Positions 43,960 to 52,888 of a DNA stretch of 59,351 nt are shown piece after piece; within the stretch, counting starts at the first letter, position 1; every line of letters starts with the position of its first letter. Where the stretch lies: the NCBI RefSeq assembly GCF_024710485.1, contig NZ_JANJUQ010000005.1, forward strand, positions 1 through 59,351, written 5' to 3'. The position numbers were made by a program, and so were the translations under genes. Source of the stretch: Flavobacterium sp. Lineage in GTDB: Bacteria > Bacteroidota > Bacteroidia > Flavobacteriales > Flavobacteriaceae. The notes beneath the pieces are model-generated. The model saw only the letters and a program-made list of their open reading frames with translations, made no database searches and was not told where the DNA came from.

Positions 43960-44987
43960 GTGTTTTTATTTTGGTTTAAAAACGCAACCTTCAAATCTTC
44001 AATAATCCATTCATAAGGATTAAAAGTTCCGGGATACCAATTTAGGTTACTGTCCCAATAGCCTTCACAATCGTAGTACCCTTCTTTTCGGTAACCATAG
44101 CTCATTTCAACCAATAAGGGCTTTTCATTTTTATATACAAAATCAAAAGCCACACATTGTGTTTTAACTTTATCGGCTATCGCAAAAGAAGTCCTCAGCA
44201 ATTCGTCATCGAAGTTTTCTTTTTGGTATTCTATATAACCACTACCACTGGCCCTAAAATCATTAGGTCTGGTATACCGTTTAATAGCAAAGGCTTTATC
44301 TTTGATTACAATAACGCGATAATCTGAATCGTTATTGGGAATAAACTCTTGCAAATACACATAACCCCAAGCCTTACCGCTCATACGCTCATATTTCACA
44401 GGGTAAACCAAATGGACGATAGCTTTAAGGATATCAATAGGCTTCTTTTTCCCTAGTTTGTATCTCCTTACGGCTTCTTTTATGCCATCTATGGCATCAT
44501 ATTCTCTTATCCCTGAGCCAAACATGCGTTTACCAATACTAATCAATTCGGATTCGCTCCTAACCAATTTCACATTCCTACTCCCGGATCCGCCTTTTAG
44601 CTTCCATACTATAGGATAAGAACATGTTTTGGCAAACTTTCTAAGTGTTTTCAAATCGTAAAAAACATGATTTTGTGGCGTAGCAATATCCAAGCCTTCG
44701 AAAAGGTATTTTTGCGCTACTTTATCGTCAAAGTGCCAGCCGGTGTTGTGGTTTGGAAACACAAGTTTACCGCAAAACTCCAAAGCTTCCAGCAATTTTT
44801 TAGCCATAAAATAATCGGTAGGATGCGACTGCTGGTGATGCCATAACAGTACATCAAACGATTTCATCTGTTCCATTATATCAGAATCATAGCAATTTAC
44901 AAGGCCGTAGTCGATATTTTTTTCCTGACAATATGCAATCCATTTTGAGGAAAATGAGCCGGGTGTATCGTGTATAGCTATTCTCAT
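43956..44987 (-). CDS. ATP-grasp ligase
   Basis: The 343-residue protein has the ATP-grasp layout: SYPIVWKLKGGSGSRNVKLV (ATP-binding Lys and glycine-rich loop, about 127-146), YLQEFIPNNDSDYRVIVI, RRY-rich middle, and CVAFDFVYKNEKPLLVEMSYG with the Mg-binding Asp and Glu. ATP-grasp enzymes form amide or ester bonds with acyl-phosphate intermediates. Next to a CapA-like gene and close to the AlgD-like dehydrogenase, a plausible role is amidation of a uronic acid or nonulosonate carboxyl with an amino acid. That is inferred. Confidence 0.78.
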   Translation of the reverse strand: MRIAIHDTPGSFSSKWIAYCQEKNIDYGLVNCYDSDIMEQMKSFDVLLWHHQQSHPTDYFMAKKLLEALEFCGKLVFPNHNTGWHFDDKVAQKYLFEGLDIATPQNHVFYDLKTLRKFAKTCSYPIVWKLKGGSGSRNVKLVRSESELISIGKRMFGSGIREYDAIDGIKEAVRRYKLGKKKPIDILKAIVHLVYPVKYERMSGKAWGYVYLQEFIPNNDSDYRVIVIKDKAFAIKRYTRPNDFRASGSGYIEYQKENFDDELLRTSFAIADKVKTQCVAFDFVYKNEKPLLVEMSYGYRKEGYYDCEGYWDSNLNWYPGTFNPYEWIIEDLKVAFLNQNKNT

Positions 44988-44990
44988 GGG

Positions 44991-46145
44991 CTATCTTTTA
45001 TTTTTAATTGCGTCTTGTAACACTATTGTTAACAACTGTTTGTGGGATTCACAACGAACCAAATTCAACAACAACAACAATTTATTTTTACTAAAAACAG
45101 AGGGCAACAAACCTTTTTTATAAAGTGAACTCAACTTGCCTTCATAGGGATTTATAAAGGACAAATACTGTAATCCCATTTTTTGGGCAAACCCAACATA
45201 TTCCTCTTGTAAGCGCTCATCATTAGCAATAATGGCATTATAATGTTGTATAGTGTTTTCAAATTTTTTAAGTCGGTTCGATTCTAATTTAGTCAAACCT
45301 AAGGTGGCTTCGTGTTGGGAAAAAGGAATCACCTCAAAACGCATTGCCGCTTCTGCTATGGTAAATCCAACAGCCATACCGGTATGCCAATTTTCGCCCT
45401 TGGCCTTCTTGTTACTATCAAAAATAAAGTTACCTAAACTGTAAAAAATAGGGCGGTCCTTGTACAACTCATACCCACTGAAAGTGTGGGTATGGTGACC
45501 AACTACAGCAGATGCACCGGCATCGATAAAAAACCTGAAAATCTTTTTCATTTCCGGCGTAGGCAACGGATGGTATTCGTTTCCGCCGTGATAGATCACC
45601 AAAATAAAATCGACCGAATCCCGCAACTCTTGAATTTGAGTAAAGTGGTCAATAACATCAACCCCATTAGCACCAGCCTCACTTTTGGCATCCGTAATCC
45701 ATTCATGCTCACAAACATTAAGGATGGCTATTTTTTTAGACTTAATTTCTTTTATATAAGGTTGCTTTCGGACAGCCTTGGTTTTTCCGGCACCCACAAA
45801 AGCTATATCAGACTGCTCTAATCGTGTCAAAGTTTCCTCAAATCCCGCAACGCCATAGTCCATAATGTGGTTATTGGCTAAGGTTACCAAATTCACCCCT
45901 GCATTTTGCAAAGCTCCTAAAACAATGGGCTTCATTGAAATAACCGGACCCGTCTTAGACGTTGGTTGACCGGAAGTAATTACAGGTGCCTCTAAATTAA
46001 CTATGGTTAATGCCGACTGCTGCAAATCCGGGTAAAGTTCCCCAAATAAGGTAGCATACTCTCTGCGCTCAACCAAAGGCTCAAGCCTTCCGCCGGCGTG
46101 GGGGCCAACATAAAAATCGCCGCAAACTAAAATATCATAACTCAT
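44991..46145 (-). CDS. capA: CapA-family metallophosphatase-like protein
   Basis: The 384-residue protein has CapA/PGA_cap motifs: LVCGDFYVGPHAGG near the start, IVNLEAPV, GVNLVTLANNHIMDYGVAGF, VIYHGGNEYHPLP, VVGHHTHTFSGYE and YSLGNFIFDS. CapA proteins support poly-gamma-glutamate capsule formation, and related proteins occur in other glycan loci. No signal peptide is seen. It overlaps the second deacetylase-like gene by 4 bp and lies 3 bp from the ATP-grasp gene. Confidence 0.85.
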   Translation of the reverse strand: MSYDILVCGDFYVGPHAGGRLEPLVERREYATLFGELYPDLQQSALTIVNLEAPVITSGQPTSKTGPVISMKPIVLGALQNAGVNLVTLANNHIMDYGVAGFEETLTRLEQSDIAFVGAGKTKAVRKQPYIKEIKSKKIAILNVCEHEWITDAKSEAGANGVDVIDHFTQIQELRDSVDFILVIYHGGNEYHPLPTPEMKKIFRFFIDAGASAVVGHHTHTFSGYELYKDRPIFYSLGNFIFDSNKKAKGENWHTGMAVGFTIAEAAMRFEVIPFSQHEATLGLTKLESNRLKKFENTIQHYNAIIANDERLQEEYVGFAQKMGLQYLSFINPYEGKLSSLYKKGLLPSVFSKNKLLLLLNLVRCESHKQLLTIVLQDAIKNKR

Positions 46146-47260
46146 TTCTTTGATGCTCTTATGTGGTTAGCCAATTGTACTGTATTCATAAATTCTATAT
46201 CCGGATAGCGCTTTACCAAATCGGTGAGGATGCGACCGAATAATTGCAAATTCTGAGTCCTGTTTTGCTCCTCTAAACCGCCCATGAAATTTACTCGATG
46301 TGTGGATAAAACTACTGGAGCCCCCACTAAAAAAGCGGCTTGTACTTCTTTGGTAATCTTAGCTTGCCAATCTACATTCGGTCTGGTTGAAGGCTCAAAA
46401 CCGGCATTTCTTATCAGATAAACTTGACCAAGGCTATTAGAATCTCCCATATAGTGTTTAATGGTTTTATACCCCTCATAATCACCGGGCACTTTTTGAG
46501 CCCTACTGCCCTGTAGGGTATCAACACCTATTTTATGCAATAAGGCTTCATGCAACGGATGCCAAGTATAATTAGCAGCTATAAATGAAGTAGACTTAAA
46601 TCCGAAAGCACCCTGAAAGAGCTCTTGGGCTTCCTTTAGTATAACTTCATGCGTTTTAATATCAGCAAAATTATCGAGGTCAAGTGCAGTTAAAAAACTT
46701 TTCCTTTTAGCGTTGACTATAGTGGTACTCAACCCATAAACCTGATTATCAAAGGCCAATCGGGTCACTTCATCACCGCTTTCAAGAGCGCGCATCCAAT
46801 TTTTAATAAAAACATGTTCTCTACCGTGCAATTGCGGAAAATACATTTTCGCGGCCATTCCCTGCTTAATAATGTCTAGGGTTTGTGTGGAACCTTGGTA
46901 TTTTTGATACGTTTCCGTAACTGTTTCATAGGCATAACGTTCAAATTTAGAGGCCCTAATAATCTCATAATCCGGGTTGGCTACTATGGTGTTGGCGGTA
47001 ATTACGGGCGAGTTGCCGTTTTGGTCTTTTACTGCCGACAAACAGTCATAAAGCGCAGTCAAATCATTGGTATTTTCCAAACTGTCAAACCGATTATAAC
47101 CACATTGATCTACCCTTATCCCGGCTGCTAAAAGAGCATTGTATGCCTGAACGGAAGGCATCCTTACAGAACCCCAATCGTCCGACTCAATAACCAATAT
47201 CTTTCGCTTCGAACGAAATCCCTTTGCATTGAGTAGTATGTTTTTAATGTTTTCAACCAT
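46142..47260 (-). CDS. Polysaccharide-deacetylase-like protein, copy 2
   Basis: The 372-residue paralogue of the 39459-40577 product has the same length and motif positions: ESDDWGSVRMP (D27, D28), LHGREHVF (H145, H149), TSFIAANYTWHP and LSTHRVNFMGG. No signal peptide is seen. The two copies differ enough to suggest different substrates rather than recent duplication. It lies between wzy and capA. Confidence 0.6.
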   Translation of the reverse strand: MVENIKNILLNAKGFRSKRKILVIESDDWGSVRMPSVQAYNALLAAGIRVDQCGYNRFDSLENTNDLTALYDCLSAVKDQNGNSPVITANTIVANPDYEIIRASKFERYAYETVTETYQKYQGSTQTLDIIKQGMAAKMYFPQLHGREHVFIKNWMRALESGDEVTRLAFDNQVYGLSTTIVNAKRKSFLTALDLDNFADIKTHEVILKEAQELFQGAFGFKSTSFIAANYTWHPLHEALLHKIGVDTLQGSRAQKVPGDYEGYKTIKHYMGDSNSLGQVYLIRNAGFEPSTRPNVDWQAKITKEVQAAFLVGAPVVLSTHRVNFMGGLEEQNRTQNLQLFGRILTDLVKRYPDIEFMNTVQLANHIRASKK

Positions 47261-47278
47261 GGTTGTACTTTGTTAAGA

Positions 47279-48514
47279 TTAACCGTTTATAATAAAATAA
47301 GACGTGAGCCAATTACCAAAAAACAGATTGGGTAAATTAAAAACAATTTTAGCCATATAAGTAAAATTGAAGAAATTCAACACTATCAAAAGACTTATAA
47401 AATGAAAAAGTCTTTTGTTCTCGTAATAAAATTTTTTGTTTTGGGCATATGAAAATTTAACCGTTGTCAAAAGATAAAACAATACAAAGTAAAAATAGAA
47501 GTTACTGACCGAAAAAAAGCGATTACCATGAAGCACTGACGATGCAAAATTAGTTAAGGAATAGGAAAGCAATGCCATAATCATAAGGTCTTCATAAAAC
47601 TTATGCTGCATCAGAAATCTTCTCCTTTTAAGGATAAAAAACAACAAACTAAACATTAAAATCTGGCGAGAATAAGTGATGATTCCCCTATTGATTGCCC
47701 TCTTGGCAGAGCCTTCTTTTTCTGCTTTTGCATATCTTTTACTATTGTTTTCCTGACCTTCTTCAGAGGTGTAAGCGTCAACTTGGGTAGAGATACTATC
47801 CGTTAAATACTGTTTGGAAAAGGTATCTACAAAACCTGATAAATTGGTATTAGAATACACTACCGATAGTCCAAATATCAATAGGGTCAAATTCACGCGC
47901 TTTCTTAAGTTTTTGATCAATAAAAAAACAAAGGGCAAAACGGTATAAAACAAAAACGAAAAGTGAATAAAGGGGGTTAACAAAATAAGGTAAAGAAAAT
48001 TTCGTTTTTTATTCAACGTATACTCGAGCAAACACCAACAAAAGAACAACACCGCCGAGTTGAAACGGAAAGCAGTAACTACAGTAAACGGTAAAACGGT
48101 GTACAAAGCCAAAACATAAAACCAAGGCAAATAAGTCTGGTAAGCCGGATCAGCATTGTCAGCTATTACTTTGATGCACTTGTAAAATATAAAATAGTAA
48201 ATAGTGGTAAAACAAATCGTTATAAAGTAAAAATTAGTAGAAATAAGGGTTATCAACTTTGAAACCAAAGGATAAAAAAAGTCCTTTTCTAAAAAAATTT
48301 CTACAAACGAATTATCTCTGTAATAAACAGCGGAAGTAACATACCGGTACATATCAGAATTGGGCCCCTCTAAAAAGTTAATCCCAACAAATACTGCAAA
48401 CAGCATGAAAAAAAGCAACAAATATTTCGACTTCAAGTCTTTAAACACACTCACCATAGCGGGAAATGGCCATATAAAAACAAAAAGTAATTTAGGAATA
48501 ATGCTGCGATTCAT
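47279..48514 (-). CDS. wzy: EpsG-like polysaccharide polymerase (Wzy)
   Basis: The frame extends to an ATG at 48559 that would overlap wzx by 32 bp. ATG at 48514 (MNRSIIPKLLFVFIW, about 411 residues) leaves a 13-bp gap and is preferred. The protein has about ten membrane helices and an EpsG-like opening with GPNSDMYRYVTSAVYY (the conserved D-YRY pattern), and late HGNRFFSVSNFYFYF. It should polymerise flipped repeat units in the periplasm. It follows wzx, as Wzy often does. Confidence 0.82.
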   Translation of the reverse strand: MNRSIIPKLLFVFIWPFPAMVSVFKDLKSKYLLLFFMLFAVFVGINFLEGPNSDMYRYVTSAVYYRDNSFVEIFLEKDFFYPLVSKLITLISTNFYFITICFTTIYYFIFYKCIKVIADNADPAYQTYLPWFYVLALYTVLPFTVVTAFRFNSAVLFFCWCLLEYTLNKKRNFLYLILLTPFIHFSFLFYTVLPFVFLLIKNLRKRVNLTLLIFGLSVVYSNTNLSGFVDTFSKQYLTDSISTQVDAYTSEEGQENNSKRYAKAEKEGSAKRAINRGIITYSRQILMFSLLFFILKRRRFLMQHKFYEDLMIMALLSYSLTNFASSVLHGNRFFSVSNFYFYFVLFYLLTTVKFSYAQNKKFYYENKRLFHFISLLIVLNFFNFTYMAKIVFNLPNLFFGNWLTSYFIING

Positions 48515-48527
48515 GATTTTCTTATCA

Positions 48528-49820
48528 TTAAGTGATTTTAGTGTTGTATTTATCAGCAAAAAGTACCTGCTTCAACAAAAAATAATTAAACAAATATAAA
48601 AAGATGTAATTGATAAGAATTCCTATTGAAATACTACTTAAAACATCGGTTTCAAAAGTAAAGTAGCATAAAAAAGGAAAAGCAGCATAACCTATCAATT
48701 CAAAAAATAAAAAAACATAAGCTTCCTTATAGGCCTTGAGCGTGTATAAAATATTATGAGTGGTAGCATAACTGGAAAAAATAAAGGCTACCGACATGAT
48801 TTGGATGGAAAGTATTGAGGCCGTATACTTCGGAAAAAAAGTAGTCACTACATAGGGCATAAACAATATTACCCCTATGGTAACAGGCAAACATATCAAA
48901 GGATAAATCCAAATCATTTTGTTGATATGCGGCCAAAGCAATGAGGCTTTTCCATCCTTACCGTATTTAAATCCCATCTGGGGTTGCAAAAATTGGTTGA
49001 TTTGACTGGGCAATAAATTCATCATTGTTTTCAAAGCCATCGCCGGAGAAAACAACCCCAACTGCAATACGCCTCCCAAAGCCAATATAATCCATCTGGG
49101 AAAACTTTGAGCCAAGACCCTTAACTGATAAAACAACATAATAACCATCCCTCTTTTTAGGAGCTTTTGTAAAAAGGTTTTAGAATATTCCGGTTTAATG
49201 TCTTTGTAAGGAGAATAAATATATAAGAGTACAGTGTGTTGTACCACTATCAAAATATTAAACAGCAAAATACCATAATAGTGATATTGATATACCAAAT
49301 AAGTAGCCAATAAAGTGGTAATACTTTCAATAATGTATATTTTGGTTAACTTATCAAAAGATTTAGAGGTCCGAAAAGTGGATATCAAATGTAAGGTTAG
49401 CGAAGTACTCGCCGCAATAATGCAAATGGTGCCTATACCCAGCGTAAGTTCAAAACTATCCGCAAAAAAAAGCGAAGCTAGCGTTGCCATCAACCCGCCA
49501 ACCATAAATAAAATGGAAATAAAATACGAGTACCATCGGGCCGATGCTATATACTTTTTGTAGTCGGCATCATTGTTTCCCATTAAAATAGGCAACTCAA
49601 TAGATAAACCATTCTGTATACCCAATTGAAAAAAAGGAATATAAGCTAAAAAAATAGATACAGCATTCCACAACCCCAACTCATAAGGATTCAACCACCT
49701 CATAATTACGATGCCTACAAACATTTTGGCAAAACTATTAACGGTGCTCGACAAGCTGTAATACGACCCGGTCTTCAGCAAATCGTTAGATTGGAATTTA
49801 TGGTATATTCTTTTTAACAT
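48528..49820 (-). CDS. wzx: Wzx-type polysaccharide flippase (MATE/PST superfamily)
   Basis: ATG at 49820 (MLKRIYHKFQ) lies 1 bp after the upstream stop and is preferred over ATG 49850. The about 430-residue protein has roughly 12-14 membrane helices. Its N-terminus includes GSYYSLSSTVNSFAKMFVGI and WLNPYELGLWNAVSIFLAY, which is the PST flippase start. It moves undecaprenyl-linked repeat units across the inner membrane for Wzy. The window also has an ABC exporter, so two export routes coexist. Confidence 0.9.
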   Translation of the reverse strand: MLKRIYHKFQSNDLLKTGSYYSLSSTVNSFAKMFVGIVIMRWLNPYELGLWNAVSIFLAYIPFFQLGIQNGLSIELPILMGNNDADYKKYIASARWYSYFISILFMVGGLMATLASLFFADSFELTLGIGTICIIAASTSLTLHLISTFRTSKSFDKLTKIYIIESITTLLATYLVYQYHYYGILLFNILIVVQHTVLLYIYSPYKDIKPEYSKTFLQKLLKRGMVIMLFYQLRVLAQSFPRWIILALGGVLQLGLFSPAMALKTMMNLLPSQINQFLQPQMGFKYGKDGKASLLWPHINKMIWIYPLICLPVTIGVILFMPYVVTTFFPKYTASILSIQIMSVAFIFSSYATTHNILYTLKAYKEAYVFLFFELIGYAAFPFLCYFTFETDVLSSISIGILINYIFLYLFNYFLLKQVLFADKYNTKIT

Positions 49821-49821
49821 T

Positions 49822-50850
49822 TTAAAATTCAATTTCGTCCAAATGATCAATATTCACTATGTGTGAGGTAGGATTTCCAATATCTATTTGTGTAAAAATA
49901 TTACCGAAATTATAAAGTTTATAGGTGTAATAATACTTACAGCTATCATTGTAGGCAAACATTGAAGTAGACGCCGCACTCAAAATGATGGTGTTTTTCA
50001 TGATCAACACATACAATTCTGCCGGTATTTTATCTTTAATCACCCTAATATTCGGATAACTGTTGTACAAATCCAACTGCCCGGGTTCCGAATTGGGATG
50101 GGCTTTGTAGATGATTTTTTTATCAGGAAATTTGGCTAATAAATAGTCAAAAATTTCTTTTTCTCTTTCCCAATAAATCCGTTTCCAAGCTTGTCCCAAA
50201 TAAAGGATGGAATCAACATCAAAATCAATTTTAAAATGAAATAATTGATTGGAGAAGGCAATAGATTCCTCACTATAGTAAGGCAGTTGCACCAATTTCT
50301 TTTGGGTTCGGTTGTTGTATTTTTCGGGATAAGTTAACCAAACTTCATCAACTTCTTTAGAGAAAGCATATTTGTAATTGTTGTGAAAACCAATCCAAGC
50401 CACTTGTTTTCGCTGAAACATTTCTTTGTAATCGTTAAGCGTATCTCTTAGGATACAATACAAAAGGCGTTTCTTTTTGTAATGGTGGTAAGGTTTAGTA
50501 CCGTCTTGCAACAATGAAATTGTAATCCCTGCTTTGGAGAGCTTGGTCAGTAAAAACAAAGTTTCGGAACAGTTTTCTTGGAAAAAGAAAAAACGCTCGG
50601 GCTTAAAAGCCTTGATAACATCAACAAAATCAGTATTCCCAAATTTATTTCGTTCCAATTCACGGAATTCAATAAACGGCTCATTACTTTTAAAATCGTT
50701 ACTGATTCGACCCTTTAAGTAGTAAATGATATTGTGGTAATCGCGGTATTGGCTAAAAATAGTATTCACAGCCATCAACACATGGTACTGCGTTCTTACT
50801 AAAAAAACATTGGTCTTTTGGGTTTCCATATGTTTGTTACTTTTCGTCAT
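49822..50850 (-). CDS. Sialyltransferase-like GT-B protein, candidate nonulosonate transferase
   Basis: The 342-residue protein has the short motif set of bacterial sialyl/polysialyltransferases: ISLLQDGTKPYHHY (the D/E-D-G position, 115-117), IIYKAHPNSEPG (HP, 251-252) and SAASTSMF (S/T-rich, 291-297). It lacks the E-x7-E of GT4. It comes directly after pseI and before wzx, where a pseudaminyl transferase is expected. It may use the CMP-nonulosonate made by the adjacent pathway. ATG 50829 is an alternative start (50850 overlaps pseI by 14 bp). Confidence 0.65.
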   Translation of the reverse strand: MTKSNKHMETQKTNVFLVRTQYHVLMAVNTIFSQYRDYHNIIYYLKGRISNDFKSNEPFIEFRELERNKFGNTDFVDVIKAFKPERFFFFQENCSETLFLLTKLSKAGITISLLQDGTKPYHHYKKKRLLYCILRDTLNDYKEMFQRKQVAWIGFHNNYKYAFSKEVDEVWLTYPEKYNNRTQKKLVQLPYYSEESIAFSNQLFHFKIDFDVDSILYLGQAWKRIYWEREKEIFDYLLAKFPDKKIIYKAHPNSEPGQLDLYNSYPNIRVIKDKIPAELYVLIMKNTIILSAASTSMFAYNDSCKYYYTYKLYNFGNIFTQIDIGNPTSHIVNIDHLDEIEF

Positions 50851-51895
50851 TGGTAAAATTGGTTATAAAGTCCAATTGCATTCTGGTTCCCTTCTCTAAA
50901 TCGCAATCAACCTTTTGCCCCAGTATAGTGTGGTAGTATTTAGGATGCAATCCGAAACCGGGTCTGATACTCTTAACATGATCCTCGGTAATTACCTCAC
51001 CCTTTTTTATGTCCTTAACCACATATAACGATCGGGAGAAGTCCTTCCCTTTGGCTTGCTTTTCGGTCAATTCATAATCAACTACACCCATAGCTTTCTC
51101 GGCCTCTCTTACCGATTTTACCATATCGGTAAACTCTTGTTCATTCATCGAAAAAGAAGCATCTGGTCCTCCGATAGTTCGGTCTAAAATAAAATGCTTT
51201 TCAATAATTTTAGCCCCGAAACAGGTGGCTACTACCGGAACGGTGGCGCCCATAGTATGATCAGACAAACCGGCTATAACACCAAATCGCTCCTCAAAAT
51301 CCTTTACCATCACCATATTAGCTTCATCTATTGGGGCCGGATAACTTGACGTACATTTCAATAAAGCAATGTCATTATTCCCCACTCTTCGGCAAGCGGC
51401 TAAGGCCATTTCAATATCCTCCATAGTAGCGATACCTGTGGAAATAATAATTGGTTTCCCTTTAGAAGCCGTGTACTCTATCAAAGGAATATCCGTAATT
51501 TCAAAGGAAGCAATTTTGTAGGCCGGAGCCTGTAACGATTCTAAAAAATCTACCGCAGTTTTGTCAAAAGGGGAAGAAAAACAAACCAATCCATTCCTTT
51601 CGGCTTCCTCAAAAATGGCCTGATGCCATTCCCAAGGCGTAAACGCTTCTTGGTAAAGATCATATAAATTTCTTCCTTCCCACAGAGTACCTTTAATCAA
51701 AAAATCTTCCTTTTTAGAATCTATAGTTATGGTATCAGCGGTATACGTTTGCAGTTTGATACAATCGGCACCGGCTCTTTTAGCGGCTCTAACCGTTTCC
51801 AAAGCAACCGCTAAACTTCCATTGTGGTTGGCGGAAAGTTCGGCTATAATAAAAACGTTAGAATGCTTATGGATATCAAAATGTTTTATTTTCAT
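50837..51895 (-). CDS. pseI: Pseudaminic acid synthase
   Basis: The 352-residue NeuB-family protein has PseI-type features: FIIAELSANHNGSLAVALET, DCIKLQTYTADTITIDSKKE, CFSSPFDKTAVDFLE, AYKIASFEITDIPLI, LKCTSSYPAPIDEANM, GLSDHTMGATVPVVA, and a C-terminal SAF domain with SLYVVKDIKKGEVITEDHVK. It condenses a 2,4-diacetamido-trideoxy-L-altrose-type sugar with PEP. Its start overlaps the double-GNAT stop by 4 bp. It is distinct from the NeuB/LegI-type enzyme in the left block. Confidence 0.93.
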   Translation of the reverse strand: MKIKHFDIHKHSNVFIIAELSANHNGSLAVALETVRAAKRAGADCIKLQTYTADTITIDSKKEDFLIKGTLWEGRNLYDLYQEAFTPWEWHQAIFEEAERNGLVCFSSPFDKTAVDFLESLQAPAYKIASFEITDIPLIEYTASKGKPIIISTGIATMEDIEMALAACRRVGNNDIALLKCTSSYPAPIDEANMVMVKDFEERFGVIAGLSDHTMGATVPVVATCFGAKIIEKHFILDRTIGGPDASFSMNEQEFTDMVKSVREAEKAMGVVDYELTEKQAKGKDFSRSLYVVKDIKKGEVITEDHVKSIRPGFGLHPKYYHTILGQKVDCDLEKGTRMQLDFITNFTNDEK

Positions 51896-52884
51896 CTACG
51901 TGTAAATTTTACGGTATTATCGTCAATTCTTTCTTCTCTGAAATGCAAATCCCTGAAAATTTTAAGCGAGGCTACATTGTCTGTTTTTACAATCCCTACC
52001 ACGGGAGCGGTGTGGGCATCGCTATCAAACTGAATCATACCTTCTTCTAAAATTTTCTTTCCCCATCCTTTTCCATGATGCTTAGGGTCGATTAAATAAC
52101 TAATAACAACCTCGTCCGAAAATACATCAAATCGGATAGATCCTATGGGTTCATGATCAACAAACGCCAAGTAATAAAAAACCTGCTCGTTTGAAATTTT
52201 TGAAGCAAACCATGCCTTATGATCATCAAATGCTATGGCATTTTGAGACAAAGCATACCTCCGCACTACGGCATCAGTAGCCCAATTAAAAGTTACATCT
52301 ACATCAGCAGGAACTGCCCTCCTGAGCTCAAACGCAGTTTGATACTTAGCATGAATAATAACGTTTTTAAATTGATTGTTAAAAAAGCAATGGTCTTTTA
52401 AAACCGCTTCCTTTTTAAACCCCGCGGCCTCAAGCACGGGATATAAATGAGGTCTCACATCAAAGGCATAAGTAAAAATCTTGTGCAGTTTTAGTGCTCC
52501 AAAAGCCACTTTTTCAATGAGAGAGAGGTAAATAGTCCAATGCTCACTAAAAGCTTCCTGCTCAAGGACTGTATCCATAATAAATGAAATTTCAGCATGC
52601 TGATCATTCCAGTTAATATGCACCAAACCGCCATACCCTATACATTGATCATTCTCGAGATAAGAAAATAAAATTTGATTCGGTTGTTCCTGTTCAAACA
52701 AACCCGAAACGACATTTGTAAAATAATTCTCCTGATCTGCAAGGGTTAATGGTTTTTGTTGTCGCAAATGGTAAATTTGTTCATTGCGCCATTGCATAAT
52801 AGCAATCCTGTCCTCATAGCGAATGGGGACAATTTTGTAGTGGGCATGAGCAAACTCTTGTTGCGCTAAAACTTTATATTGCAT
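51892..52884 (-). CDS. Double GNAT-domain acyltransferase (PseH-like)
   Basis: The 330-residue protein contains two GNAT domains. Residues about 15-180 include QWRNEQIYHLRQQKPL and INWNDQHAEISFIM, as in N-acetyltransferases of nonulosonate clusters. Residues about 187-330 have LRRAVPADVDVTFNWATD and HHGKGWGKK (269-277), the acetyl-CoA motif A, resembling PseH and the GNAT tail of PseG-GNAT fusions. It probably supplies the 4-N-acetylation step (PseH). The PseG hydrolase part is absent. Confidence 0.85.
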   Translation of the reverse strand: MQYKVLAQQEFAHAHYKIVPIRYEDRIAIMQWRNEQIYHLRQQKPLTLADQENYFTNVVSGLFEQEQPNQILFSYLENDQCIGYGGLVHINWNDQHAEISFIMDTVLEQEAFSEHWTIYLSLIEKVAFGALKLHKIFTYAFDVRPHLYPVLEAAGFKKEAVLKDHCFFNNQFKNVIIHAKYQTAFELRRAVPADVDVTFNWATDAVVRRYALSQNAIAFDDHKAWFASKISNEQVFYYLAFVDHEPIGSIRFDVFSDEVVISYLIDPKHHGKGWGKKILEEGMIQFDSDAHTAPVVGIVKTDNVASLKIFRDLHFREERIDDNTVKFTRR

Positions 52885-52888
52885 GTGT

